The notes below the pieces were generated by a model. That model saw only the letters and a program-made list of their open reading frames with translations, was not told the origin of the DNA and ran no database searches. A program made the position numbers and the translations under genes. DNA of 64,000 nucleotides from Sphingobacteriaceae bacterium (lineage in GTDB: Bacteria > Bacteroidota > Bacteroidia > Sphingobacteriales > Sphingobacteriaceae), in contig CAHJWG010000009.1 in NCBI GenBank assembly GCA_903642215.1, positions 1-64,000 on the forward strand. Direction: 5' to 3'. Below are positions 23,276-32,991 of this stretch, piece after piece. Position 1 is the stretch's first letter. Each line of letters opens with the position of its first letter.

Positions 23276-24406
23276 ATGATTTTAATAGTTGATGATAAGT
23301 CTGAAAATATAATTGCGTTAAAAAGAATCCTCGAAAAGCATCAGTTTCAAATTGATTCTGCGCTATCGGGCGAGGAAGCCTTAAAAAAAGTTCTCAAAAA
23401 CAATTACGACCTGATTATCCTGGATGTACAAATGCCTGGTTTAGACGGTTTTGAAGTAGCAGAATCTATTTCCGGCTATAGTAAAACCAAAGATATCCCG
23501 ATCATTTTTTTATCCGCAGTAAACGTAAATAAGCAATTTATCAGCAAAGGTTATGCTTCCGGCGGCCGTGATTACATGGTTAAACCTTTCGATCCGGATA
23601 TCTTGGTGCTTAAAGTAAAAACCTTTATCAAGCTGTACGAACAAACCTGCGCGCTGCAGCAGATGCAGCAGGAACTGGTGGAAGAAATTGAGTTTAGGAA
23701 GCAGGCGGAACGTACTAAAGATGAGTTTATTACGATGGCCAGCCATGAGCTGAAAACGCCGCTCACTTCCATTAAAGGTTACATGCAAATGGTAGAACGT
23801 TCTGTGGAGCGCGACCTGAAAGAAGATGCTAAAAAGTACCTGGAACGCACGCGCCAGCAGTTGGAAAAGCTTAATATTTTGATTGACGATTTGTTGGATA
23901 CTTCTAAAATTGCGAGCGGGAAACTGGAATTTAAAAACCGCGTTTACGATATCGACCCGATTATTGATAACGCCGTAGATATCATCCGGCAAACGTATCC
24001 AAGCCATCAGATTATTAAAACCGGCAATGCCGAAGTTAAAATTTATGGCGATCAGCTCCGTATAGAACAAGTGATCCTGAACTACTTAACAAATTCTATT
24101 AAGTATTCGCCAAACTCTACCGAAATTTTGTTTGATGTTTCTTTGTTATCCTGCGACGAAGTTTTGATTAACGTAACAGATTCCGGAATCGGGATTCCGA
24201 AAGATAAACAGGCACAGCTTTTTACCAAGTTTTACCGTGTAGAAGAATCTTCCAACCGTTTCCAGGGTTTAGGGATGGGTTTGTATATCTGCGCAGAAAT
24301 TATCAAACGCCATCACGGCAGGTACGGCGTGGATAGCGAACCCGGCAAAGGTTCATCCTTTTATTTTACACTTCCGGTGCACAATGTGCAGGAGCAAACT
24401 TCATAA
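23276..24406 (+). CDS. Response regulator-histidine kinase hybrid
   Basis: 376 residues. An N-terminal receiver domain (acidic DD at 6-7, phospho-accepting Asp50 in ILDVQMPG, Lys of YMVKPFD) is followed by a short coiled linker. A HisKA domain has His157 in ASHELKTPL, and the HATPase domain has VILNYLTNSIKYS and GLGMGLYICAEI. No membrane segments, so it is cytosolic. It should autophosphorylate in response to a phosphorylated receiver input, probably from the downstream hybrid kinase. It starts 15 bp upstream of the next kinase gene, in one operon with it and the CheR-type gene. Confidence 0.9.
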   Translation: MILIVDDKSENIIALKRILEKHQFQIDSALSGEEALKKVLKNNYDLIILDVQMPGLDGFEVAESISGYSKTKDIPIIFLSAVNVNKQFISKGYASGGRDYMVKPFDPDILVLKVKTFIKLYEQTCALQQMQQELVEEIEFRKQAERTKDEFITMASHELKTPLTSIKGYMQMVERSVERDLKEDAKKYLERTRQQLEKLNILIDDLLDTSKIASGKLEFKNRVYDIDPIIDNAVDIIRQTYPSHQIIKTGNAEVKIYGDQLRIEQVILNYLTNSIKYSPNSTEILFDVSLLSCDEVLINVTDSGIGIPKDKQAQLFTKFYRVEESSNRFQGLGMGLYICAEIIKRHHGRYGVDSEPGKGSSFYFTLPVHNVQEQTS

Positions 24407-24421
24407 TTAAAAATATTTTAG

Positions 24422-27400
24422 ATGAAAGTTAACGTTAACCGCGATTTGCGTTTAGGGTTCGGGTTATCCCTGCTGCTGGTGATTATCAGTTCGGCAGCAT
24501 CGTTTTTGAGTATTCGGGATTTACTGCGGAATGCCGAACTGGTTAACCAAAGCAACGTGGTAATCTCCAAACTGGAAAGTATTATTTCGAGCATGAAAGA
24601 TGCGGAAACCGGCCAGCGGGGCTACTTGCTTTCCGGCGATCCTGTTTTTTTAGAACCTTATAACGGTACGGAAAACAAGGTTTTTATTGCCCTAAAAGAA
24701 GCATCCCAAATTATTAACCCGGATAATGGCTTGCAGCAGCAACAGTTAAATACGCTGCAACAAACGCTGGTAACAAGGTTTTCTCAGCTTAAAAAATTGA
24801 TTGACCTAAAACGTGCCGGCCATAGTATTAACATTATCCAGCTTAAAAACGGCAAAGTCGAAATGGATGTTTTGAGGCGTTTAATCAGCAGTTTGGAAAA
24901 TCAGGAAAAATTAGTTTTATCAAATTCTGCTTCGTCACAACGTTTTCTTACTGCTTTTACACCTGCAATTATTGTTTTTGCCGCATTGCTATCCATCCTG
25001 GTTGCTGTTTTATTTTATTTAAGATTGACCAAAGATTACCACGAAAGGCAGGTTTTAAAAACGAACCTGGAGGAAAAAGAGGAAATTACTGCCAAAAGAC
25101 TTCAGATCGTACAAAAAATAACCGGCCGTATTGCAGGGGGCGATTACAAAATAAGAGTTGTTGGTGCGGAGTTGGATGTACTTGGCGAGGTATCCGGCTT
25201 TTTAAATAAAATGGCCGAATCCCTTGATTATGCTTTTGGTAATCTGGAAGATAACGAGTGGCTGCAAAATGGCGAAAACGGCTTAAACATCCAAATGCTG
25301 GGAGAGAAGCCCTTGCAAAATTTAACCGCGGATGTGCTGGAATATATTGCCGGTTACACGCAAAGTAATGTTGGCGCATTTTATCTAACCAATCAGGATT
25401 TGCTGCAGTTGCAAAGCGGTTTTGCCCTTTCTGCAGCTGTAAATACAGAAATTAAATATGGCGAAGGATTGCCCGGCCAATGCCTGAAAAGTAAAAAAAC
25501 GATGCTGTTAAAAAACATCGATAAAAACAGCATTGCCATTAGTTACGCAACCGGCGAAATTAAACCAACCAACATTCTGGCCTTGCCGGTTTGTTATGAA
25601 AGCGAAGTGGTTGGTGTAATTGAACTGGCTTCGACAGAACCTTATCCGAACAGAAGTATCCGGTTTTTAGAAGGCGTTGCCGGTAACATTGGTATCGCTG
25701 TAAAAACGGCCCAAAACCATCAAAAATTAGCGCAGCTTTTACAGCAAACGCAGCAGCAAACGGTAGAACTAAGCAACCGCCAGCACGAATTGGAAAGTAT
25801 GAATGCGGAGCTGGAAGCTTATACCCAGAAGCTGCAGCACTCGGAAGAGGAACTGCGGATGCAGCAGGAAGAGCTGGAACAAGCTAACCAGGTTTTGCAG
25901 GAACGAAGTAATTTACTGGAAGTACGAAACCAGATGATTGCCGACCGGAACCAGGAAATACAGCATAAAGCACAAGAACTGGAGCTAAGCACACAATACA
26001 AAACAGAATTTATGGCGAACATGTCGCACGAGTTGCGAACGCCTTTAAATTCTATTTTGCTGCTTTCCAGATATTTGTCAGATAATAACGAAGGGAATTT
26101 ATCCGCAGAACAAATAGAATCTGCACAGGTAATATTAAGTTCAGGCAACGGTTTACTGAATTTGATTGATGAGATTTTAGATCTTTCCAAGATTGAAGCC
26201 GGCAAAATGGAAGCGGAGTATGAAAAGATAACGTTAAGCGAAATCGTATCGGAAATGCAGGGAATGTTTGCGCCGGTGGCCAAAGAAAGAAAGCTGGATT
26301 TGAATATTTCGATCCAGCCCGGTCTGGAGGATTTGATTGAAACGGATAAAGCTAAACTGGAGCAAATCCTAAAAAACCTGCTTTCTAATGCTTTAAAATT
26401 TACGGCAAAAGGCGAAGTGAGTTTAAAAATAGAAGCAGATCAGCAGGATTTTATTCGCTTTGCGGTTCGGGATAGCGGAATCGGTATTTTTGCAAAAGAC
26501 CAGGAACTGATTTTTGAGCCTTTTAAACAGGCCGACGGTTCGACCAGGAGAAATTACGGCGGAACAGGTTTGGGGCTTTCCATCAGTAAAAAACTGGCGG
26601 AATTGCTGCAGGGAGAAATCCGTTTAAACAGCGAACCGGAAAAAGGAAGCGAGTTTATTTTATCCGTCCCAAAATTAAAACCTACAGGACTAAACATCGA
26701 TCCGGAAGAATACAAACCCGTTTTACCGGTTCATCCGACTAACATCAACGAATTATATGCACCGATTGCCAGGCGTACCAAGCATTTAACAACAGCCATT
26801 CCGCAGGATATTAAAGACGATCGCGATCAGCTGGCAGCAGATCAAAAAGTGATTTTAATTGTGGAAGATGACCCGATTTTTGCAAACGCTTTGTTAAAAT
26901 TTACGCGTGCTAAAGGTTACAACGGGATTGTTGCGGTGCGCGGGGATTTGGGAATTGATATGGTAAAGCAATACAAGCCGGATGCCGTTTTGCTCGACAT
27001 CCAGTTACCGGTTAAAGATGGTTGGGAAGTGATGGAAGAGATGAAAGAAAACCCTGCTACACGGCATATTCCGGTGCATATCATTTCGTCTTTACAGGTT
27101 AAAAGAGAAAGCCTGCAAAAAGGAGCAGTAGATTTTATGAGTAAGCCGATGGCAGTTGACCAGATGAAAACACTGTTTGAAAAACTGGAAGCGGCAATGC
27201 TGAAAAGCCCGAAAAAAGTACTGATCGTGGAAGATAATTTGCAGCATGCCAAAGCACTTTCCTATTTTTTAGAAACGTTTAACATCACTTCTGAAATATC
27301 TGACAATATTAATAGAAGCATTGATACGCTGCAAAAAAAGGAAGTGGATTGTGTGATTATGGATATGGGGATTTCCGGAAAAGTAATTTATGAATCGCTG

Positions 27401-28027
27401 GAAACCATTACAAAACAGCCTGATCTCGACCGGATCCCGATTATTGTTTTCACCGGAAAACATCTTTCTATCGCCGAAGAAAGCAGAATTTTGCGTTTTG
27501 CAGATTCTATCGTGGTAAAAACAGCACAGTCTTATCAGCGTGTACTGGACGAAGTTGCCTTATTTTTGCACGTGGTGGAAGAAAAGGAAACTGCGTTGCC
27601 GACAGGGGTTTCAGCTTTAAAAAAAACAGGTTCGCTTACAGAAGTGCTTAAAGGAAAAACCATCCTGATTGCGGATGATGATGTGCGTAATATTTTTTCG
27701 CTGACAAAATCCTTTGAAAAATATAAAATGAACGTGGTTACCGCTACAAATGGCAGGGAAGCTTTGGAGCAGCTGGAGCAGCAGCGCGTAGATGTTGTTT
27801 TAATGGATATGATGATGCCCGAAATGGATGGTTATGAAAGTATCAGCCAGATCAGGCAGCATCCGAAATTTAGCAAACTGCCGGTAATTGCGGTTACCGC
27901 CAAAGTGATGCCGGCAGACCGCGAAGCTTGCATCCGGGCGGGCGCTTCGGATTATATTTCCAAACCGGTTGATGTAGATCAGTTAATTTCTTTGTTACGC
28001 GTTTGGCTTTTCGATCAGGCGTTGTAA
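24422..28027 (+). CDS. CHASE3-HAMP-GAF hybrid sensor kinase with three receivers
   Basis: 1201 residues. N-terminal membrane helix (about 11-30), a periplasmic CHASE3-type domain with AETGQRGYLLSGDPVFLEPY, a second helix (about 178-200), HAMP, then GAF (about 300-435). A long glutamine-rich coiled coil (about 440-525), HisKA with His536 in SHELRTPLNS and HATPase (NLLSNALKFT, GTGLGLSIS) follow. Three receiver domains have phospho-acceptors Asp859, Asp981 and Asp1129. The middle receiver has MDMGISGK in place of the usual MPGMDG. This resembles kinases feeding CheR/CheB-like or biofilm pathways. The ligand is unknown. Confidence 0.9.
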   Translation: MKVNVNRDLRLGFGLSLLLVIISSAASFLSIRDLLRNAELVNQSNVVISKLESIISSMKDAETGQRGYLLSGDPVFLEPYNGTENKVFIALKEASQIINPDNGLQQQQLNTLQQTLVTRFSQLKKLIDLKRAGHSINIIQLKNGKVEMDVLRRLISSLENQEKLVLSNSASSQRFLTAFTPAIIVFAALLSILVAVLFYLRLTKDYHERQVLKTNLEEKEEITAKRLQIVQKITGRIAGGDYKIRVVGAELDVLGEVSGFLNKMAESLDYAFGNLEDNEWLQNGENGLNIQMLGEKPLQNLTADVLEYIAGYTQSNVGAFYLTNQDLLQLQSGFALSAAVNTEIKYGEGLPGQCLKSKKTMLLKNIDKNSIAISYATGEIKPTNILALPVCYESEVVGVIELASTEPYPNRSIRFLEGVAGNIGIAVKTAQNHQKLAQLLQQTQQQTVELSNRQHELESMNAELEAYTQKLQHSEEELRMQQEELEQANQVLQERSNLLEVRNQMIADRNQEIQHKAQELELSTQYKTEFMANMSHELRTPLNSILLLSRYLSDNNEGNLSAEQIESAQVILSSGNGLLNLIDEILDLSKIEAGKMEAEYEKITLSEIVSEMQGMFAPVAKERKLDLNISIQPGLEDLIETDKAKLEQILKNLLSNALKFTAKGEVSLKIEADQQDFIRFAVRDSGIGIFAKDQELIFEPFKQADGSTRRNYGGTGLGLSISKKLAELLQGEIRLNSEPEKGSEFILSVPKLKPTGLNIDPEEYKPVLPVHPTNINELYAPIARRTKHLTTAIPQDIKDDRDQLAADQKVILIVEDDPIFANALLKFTRAKGYNGIVAVRGDLGIDMVKQYKPDAVLLDIQLPVKDGWEVMEEMKENPATRHIPVHIISSLQVKRESLQKGAVDFMSKPMAVDQMKTLFEKLEAAMLKSPKKVLIVEDNLQHAKALSYFLETFNITSEISDNINRSIDTLQKKEVDCVIMDMGISGKVIYESLETITKQPDLDRIPIIVFTGKHLSIAEESRILRFADSIVVKTAQSYQRVLDEVALFLHVVEEKETALPTGVSALKKTGSLTEVLKGKTILIADDDVRNIFSLTKSFEKYKMNVVTATNGREALEQLEQQRVDVVLMDMMMPEMDGYESISQIRQHPKFSKLPVIAVTAKVMPADREACIRAGASDYISKPVDVDQLISLLRVWLFDQAL

Positions 28028-28074
28028 TTAACCAAAAGCAGATACTCTTTTTATGCCCTTAAAATACGTCTGCC

Positions 28075-28884
28075 TTGCTAAGCGATGAGGAAATTTCCTT
28101 GTTATTAACCGATCTGATCGACGTTTACGGTTACGATTTTACGGGTTATTCTGCAAACATGTTAAACCGGCGCATCAACCGGCTTTTCAGGCTGCGCTTG
28201 TTTTCCGGTTTTGCCGGATTGCGTTATCTGCTTAGCACAGAACCGGAATATTTACGCTGGTTTATTAACGAATTAACGGTTCCGGTAACCGAAATGTTCC
28301 GTGATCCGGCGTTCTTTTTACTGCTGCGGAAGCAGGTTTTGCCCGCTTTAAGCGATGCACCGCTGATCAGGATCTGGCATGCCGGCTGCTCAACCGGCGA
28401 AGAAGTTTTTTCGGTTGCGATTTGGCTGAAAGAACTTAACCTGCTGCAAAAATCTTTATTGTATGCAACTGATATCAATCCCGTGGTACTTGAAAAAGCA
28501 TCGGCAGGGATATTTCCGTTAAATGCCATGAAATTATATTCAGAAAATTATCAGCAGGCGGGCGGAACAGCAGATTTTTCTGATTATTACACGGCACATT
28601 ACGACTTGGTAAAGTTTGACGACCAGTTAAAAAAGCGGATTGTTTTTTCGACACATAACCTGGTTACCGATACTTCTTTTAACCAGTTTCAACTGATAAT
28701 CTGCCGCAACGTGCTTATCTATTTTAATCAGGAACTGCAAAACCACGTTTTTGCTTTGTTTGACAGCAGTTTGGAAAGCAACGGTTTTTTGGCTCTGGGC
28801 GATAAAGAAAGCCTGCGTTTTACGGCTATCAATGCTTTTTACAAACAGGTTAACCCGGCAGGAAAAATCTGGCAAAAACTTTAA
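28075..28884 (+). CDS. CheR-type protein methyltransferase
   Basis: 269 residues; the best start is TTG at 28075, since the nearby ATG is out of frame. It has an N-terminal helical domain (MLNRRINRLFRL), the SAM-binding motif WHAGCSTGEEVFSVA near residue 105, and the LIICRNVLIYFNQELQ motif typical of CheR glutamate methyltransferases. CheR usually methylates chemoreceptors, but none and no cheB are seen here. Similar CheR proteins sit next to hybrid kinases in Bacteroidota, where their target may be the kinase's signalling domain. It is 47 bp downstream of the hybrid kinase and probably co-transcribed with it. Confidence 0.85.
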   Translation: MLSDEEISLLLTDLIDVYGYDFTGYSANMLNRRINRLFRLRLFSGFAGLRYLLSTEPEYLRWFINELTVPVTEMFRDPAFFLLLRKQVLPALSDAPLIRIWHAGCSTGEEVFSVAIWLKELNLLQKSLLYATDINPVVLEKASAGIFPLNAMKLYSENYQQAGGTADFSDYYTAHYDLVKFDDQLKKRIVFSTHNLVTDTSFNQFQLIICRNVLIYFNQELQNHVFALFDSSLESNGFLALGDKESLRFTAINAFYKQVNPAGKIWQKL

Positions 28885-28940
28885 AATCTGTTTTTTTAAA
28901 TTAAACAGATGCTGTTTTTATCACCATAAAAACAGTATCA
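28885..28940. terminator. Hairpins between convergent genes, with motif pair
   Basis: ATCTGTTT/AAACAGAT (28887-28910) and the facing dispersed motifs at 28909-28920 and 28927-28938 lie between the CheR-type gene and the NRPS gene on opposite strands. This fits a bidirectional terminator. Both motifs are the ACAG subtype. Confidence 0.55.
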
Positions 28941-28962
28941 AAGCTGTAGTGAAAAGTAAAAT

Positions 28963-31900
28963 CTAAGCAGATTTATCTAAGCAGTTTTGTAAAATCCGGG
29001 CAAATTCTTTATCGTTCGGGCTTTTTAACATCGTTTCATGATCGCCTGGCACAACATGCACCTTTACACCTTTTAGTGCATACTTTTTCCAGCCGAGAAA
29101 TTTAAAATCATCTATAAAATATATTCTGGTTTTTGCGCGGAAAAGATCAACCGTGCCATCAAACGGTTTAATTAGGTAATTATAGTAAGCCTTGTCGTTT
29201 TGCTCGCGTATCCGTTTCATTTCCAGCAAATATTCATCAATCACTTCTTCCTCCGCAAGCCCTAAAGAAACAGTCATCGGTTTAAACTTTTTTGTAAGGA
29301 AAGCAAGCTGATAATCGATTGTTTTTTTAGGATGTTTTAATAAAGAATTTATTATCCAGATACTTTTTTTAAGCTGCCTGATAATTTTACCCAATACTTT
29401 TTTTAATGCATTTTTATCAGGCGAATGATCTTCTGCATTGGTGTCAAAAACGGCAATCATTTTCACTTCTTTTCCTAATAACCTAAGCTGCCGGGCCATT
29501 TCTACGGCTGCATATCCGCCAAACGAATAACCGGCAACCGCGTATGGCCCTGTTGGATTATGCGTAACGATTTCTTTAACATAACGTGCAACAATTTCTT
29601 CCATTACGTCAGAAGGCTTGTCGGAACCGTTTAATCCCTTGGCCTGCAAACCGTAAACCGGCTGGTCGGCGTCTAAATGGTGGGCAATACCTTTAAAGTT
29701 TAAAACGTTTGAATCACTGCCGTGGATGATGTAAACCGGCATTTTGCTGCCGGTTGCTTTGATCGTAACGAGCGAATCCCAAACGATGTATTTTCCGTCT
29801 ATTTTTAAAAGCAGCGATAAAGCTTCTATCGTGGAAGATTCAAATAAGGATGCTAAAGGAAGTCTTTTACCGGTTTCTTTTTCCAGCCGGCTCATAATCT
29901 GAACGGCTGTGAGCGAATGCCCGCCGATTTCGAAAAAGTTATCAAAAATACAGATGGCCGGTATCCCTAAAACATCGCACCAGATATCGGATACTATTTT
30001 TTCTGCTTCATTTCTGGGTCCGGTAAATCCACCGGCTACATCCGGTACGGCAACTACCGGTTTTGGTAAAGCTTTACGGTCTATTTTATGATTGGGCGTT
30101 AACGGAAATTGAGGCAGGATAACAATCTGCGCCGGCACCATAAAAGGCGGCAATGCTTCTTTTAAGGAGGTTTTCCATTGATCAGTCCAATGTTTTTTAT
30201 TGTTTTCCTGCACAAAAGGGGCAAGCACATAAGCAACCAGCTGCTGGTTCCCGGGCTGATCTTCGCGCACAATTACCACCACCTGGTTAATGTTTTCCAA
30301 TCGTGAAAGCTGTGCTTCCACTTCACCCAGCTCTACCCGGTGGCCGCGTATTTTAACCTGATGGTCTGCCCGGCCCAAATACTCTATTTCCCCGTTTTCC
30401 AGGAAACGGCCAACATCGCCGGTTCGGTACATTTTTTTGCCCGGTTCCTGTTTGTAAATATCATTCGGAAAACGTACCGCTGTAAGTTCGGGCTGGTTTA
30501 AATAACCCCTCGCTACGCCTTCTCCCGAAATAAAAATTTCTCCGATTTTACCTTCTTCCATCAGGTTAAAGCGTTCATCCAGAATATAAATCTGCGTATT
30601 ATCAATCGGGCGGCCAATAGTAATAATCGCATCATCATTAAAAATTTGTTTACCCGTAGAGTAAATGGTCGTTTCAGTCGGCCCGTACATATTCCACAAA
30701 CCGGCACAAACAGCCGTTAATTTTTTAGCCAGATCAGGTTGTAAAGCTTCTCCGCAGCAAAAAACCCGTACCGGCAACTGTTCTTTCCAGCCTGCTTCCA
30801 GCATCATCCTAAAAGTAGCCGGCGTGGCCTGGATCAAACTTATTTTTGCGGATTGCATCAGTTTTAAAAGTTCAAAACCATCTTTAGCCGTTTTGGTATC
30901 CGTCAGGATCATTTCTGCACCGCTTATTAAAGGCAGAAAAAGTTCTAATCCGGCAATATCAAAAGAAACGGTAGAATGCGCCAGCATCCGGTCATCCGTA
31001 GAAATACCCGGCCATCTGTTCATACTGTTAAGAAAATTAACCACATTATGATGCGCTACCTGCACACCTTTTGGCCTGCCGGTTGAACCGGAAGTATATA
31101 AAATGTAAGCCAGATCAGAACCTAAAATTTCTACATCGGGTTCTTCTGCCAGGTAAGCATCCATTTGCCGGATGATATCTTCCAGAACAAGTTTTTCTGC
31201 CTGAGCAGAAAATTCTCCCTGATATTCCCGATTTACAATTAAAAATCTGGCATCCGAATCCTGCATCATAAAGTTGATACGATCCTGCGGGTACGAAGGA
31301 TCGAGCGGGATATAAGCGGCACCCGTTTTTAAAACCGCCACAATGGTAAGCACCATTTCTATCGATCGGTTTAGCGCAATACCAATCAGATCTCCTTTTT
31401 TAATTCCTTTATCCAGCAGCAATGCAGCCAGCCGGTTTGATTTTGATAGCAGATCAGCATTACTAATTTCCTGATCAAAAAATCGGATTGCTGTTTTTAC
31501 CGCATGTTTTTTAAGGTTTTGGCTAATCAGTTCCGGGAGCGATACCTGTGGATAAGCAGCAGCTGTATTATTCCATGCTATAAGCTGATGGCTTAACTGT
31601 TTTTTGAGCGGAAGCGCAACACTTCCGATCAAAAGTTCGGGTTCAAGTATCATCGTTTTTATAAGGTTTTCAAAGCTGTGCATCATCCACGCAATCGTTT
31701 CTGATTTAAAAAGTTGTGTATTGTATGACCATTCAAACGTTAATTCCTGTTCGGAACCGCTTGCGTTTAAAAAAATTTCAAAGGTTTCGTAAGCTTTCGG
31801 GTTGTAAAAAAGCTGACGGGTTAAACCGTTAAAAGTAACGCCGCTATCAAGGTTCATATCCATATTAAATACAACGGGAACCAGCGGAACGCGCGAAGGA

Positions 31901-32991
31901 TCACGCTTAAACTTTAACAGTTTAAGCAGGCTGCCTAAGCTAAACTGCTGATGATCCAGCGCATCTAAAATTTCTGATTTTCGTTTTTTCAGATAGGCGC
32001 CGAATGTTGTTTCATCCGACAAAAAACTTTTTAAAGGCAACAGGTTTACGCAGTGGCCGGTCATGCCGTAATAGCCCGAAGCCGCCTGACCGGAAGCCGG
32101 CAACCCAAGCACAAGTTCCGGCTGATTAGTAATTTTATGAAGCAAAACCTCGAAGGCGGCCAGTAACGTTACCACAAAGCCGGTACCTGTTTTAACACCT
32201 GTTTTTTTAAGTGCCGAAGTTAATTGCGGCTTTAAAATAAAATCATCGCGCCTGCTTTTGTAGCTGCGTAAGGCCGGCCGCGGGAAATCCAATGGGAGGT
32301 TAAGTTCGGGCAATTCACAGTTAAACTGATCCAGCCAGAATGTTTTGTTTTGCTGATAATCGTTGGTTTCTGCGTAATTGATCTGTTCAGAAATGTACAA
32401 ACTCATCTGCGGTGCTTCCGGCAGTTGCGGCTGTAAACCTTGATTTAAAGCCGAGTAAAGCTTGCTTAAATCCTGTAACAAAATCCCTAAAGACCAGCCA
32501 TCGCAAATAATATGGTGCGCACTAAAAGTAAAGTAATGCTCGTTTGCTGAGAGCTTAAATAGTACCGTTTTAAAAAGCGGGCCGCTGCTTAAATTGTAAG
32601 TCAGCAGTGCTTCCTGATGTACAAACTGATCAATATTTTTTTGTTGATTTAAAGATGTTTGTGCTGATAAATCCTGGTAAATTAAATTTAAAGGCCAGTT
32701 TTTGTGAATCAAAACCTGTGTGCCGTCACTTTTAAAAGTGCTTCTTAAAGATTCATGCCGAAGGATTAAATCCAGCAAAGCCGTTTCCAGTGCCTGCCTG
32801 TTTAACTGCCCTTTCAGTTTTAAAGAAACAGATTCGTTGTAAGACCGGTTTGCATCGTCGCCGCCTAATTTGCACGAAAGCCAAATCTCCTCCTGCGGCT
32901 TGGCAAGCGGTATTAATTGTATGATTTCCGGTCCGGCAAAAGGATCAAAGTCTATTGGTTCTAAAATGTATTTTTCTGAAAAATTGCTCAA
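28963..32991 (-). CDS. Nonribosomal peptide synthetase module C-A-PCP-TE
   Basis: 1342 residues. The condensation domain has HHIICDG at 159-165. The adenylation domain (about 480-970) has YILYTSGSTGRPKG and MYGPTETTIYST. The carrier protein has the phosphopantetheine Ser1026 in IGGHSLTAV, and the thioesterase has GYSFGG (Ser1156) and GDH at the C-terminus. It would accept the beta-amino chain from the upstream enzyme, add one amino acid and release the product by hydrolysis or cyclisation. The A-domain specificity residues do not match a code I know with confidence. Its start overlaps the stop of the upstream gene by four bases (ATGA-type), so the two are translationally coupled. No phosphopantetheinyl transferase is in the window. 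Confidence 0.9.
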   Translation of the reverse strand: MSNFSEKYILEPIDFDPFAGPEIIQLIPLAKPQEEIWLSCKLGGDDANRSYNESVSLKLKGQLNRQALETALLDLILRHESLRSTFKSDGTQVLIHKNWPLNLIYQDLSAQTSLNQQKNIDQFVHQEALLTYNLSSGPLFKTVLFKLSANEHYFTFSAHHIICDGWSLGILLQDLSKLYSALNQGLQPQLPEAPQMSLYISEQINYAETNDYQQNKTFWLDQFNCELPELNLPLDFPRPALRSYKSRRDDFILKPQLTSALKKTGVKTGTGFVVTLLAAFEVLLHKITNQPELVLGLPASGQAASGYYGMTGHCVNLLPLKSFLSDETTFGAYLKKRKSEILDALDHQQFSLGSLLKLLKFKRDPSRVPLVPVVFNMDMNLDSGVTFNGLTRQLFYNPKAYETFEIFLNASGSEQELTFEWSYNTQLFKSETIAWMMHSFENLIKTMILEPELLIGSVALPLKKQLSHQLIAWNNTAAAYPQVSLPELISQNLKKHAVKTAIRFFDQEISNADLLSKSNRLAALLLDKGIKKGDLIGIALNRSIEMVLTIVAVLKTGAAYIPLDPSYPQDRINFMMQDSDARFLIVNREYQGEFSAQAEKLVLEDIIRQMDAYLAEEPDVEILGSDLAYILYTSGSTGRPKGVQVAHHNVVNFLNSMNRWPGISTDDRMLAHSTVSFDIAGLELFLPLISGAEMILTDTKTAKDGFELLKLMQSAKISLIQATPATFRMMLEAGWKEQLPVRVFCCGEALQPDLAKKLTAVCAGLWNMYGPTETTIYSTGKQIFNDDAIITIGRPIDNTQIYILDERFNLMEEGKIGEIFISGEGVARGYLNQPELTAVRFPNDIYKQEPGKKMYRTGDVGRFLENGEIEYLGRADHQVKIRGHRVELGEVEAQLSRLENINQVVVIVREDQPGNQQLVAYVLAPFVQENNKKHWTDQWKTSLKEALPPFMVPAQIVILPQFPLTPNHKIDRKALPKPVVAVPDVAGGFTGPRNEAEKIVSDIWCDVLGIPAICIFDNFFEIGGHSLTAVQIMSRLEKETGKRLPLASLFESSTIEALSLLLKIDGKYIVWDSLVTIKATGSKMPVYIIHGSDSNVLNFKGIAHHLDADQPVYGLQAKGLNGSDKPSDVMEEIVARYVKEIVTHNPTGPYAVAGYSFGGYAAVEMARQLRLLGKEVKMIAVFDTNAEDHSPDKNALKKVLGKIIRQLKKSIWIINSLLKHPKKTIDYQLAFLTKKFKPMTVSLGLAEEEVIDEYLLEMKRIREQNDKAYYNYLIKPFDGTVDLFRAKTRIYFIDDFKFLGWKKYALKGVKVHVVPGDHETMLKSPNDKEFARILQNCLDKSA

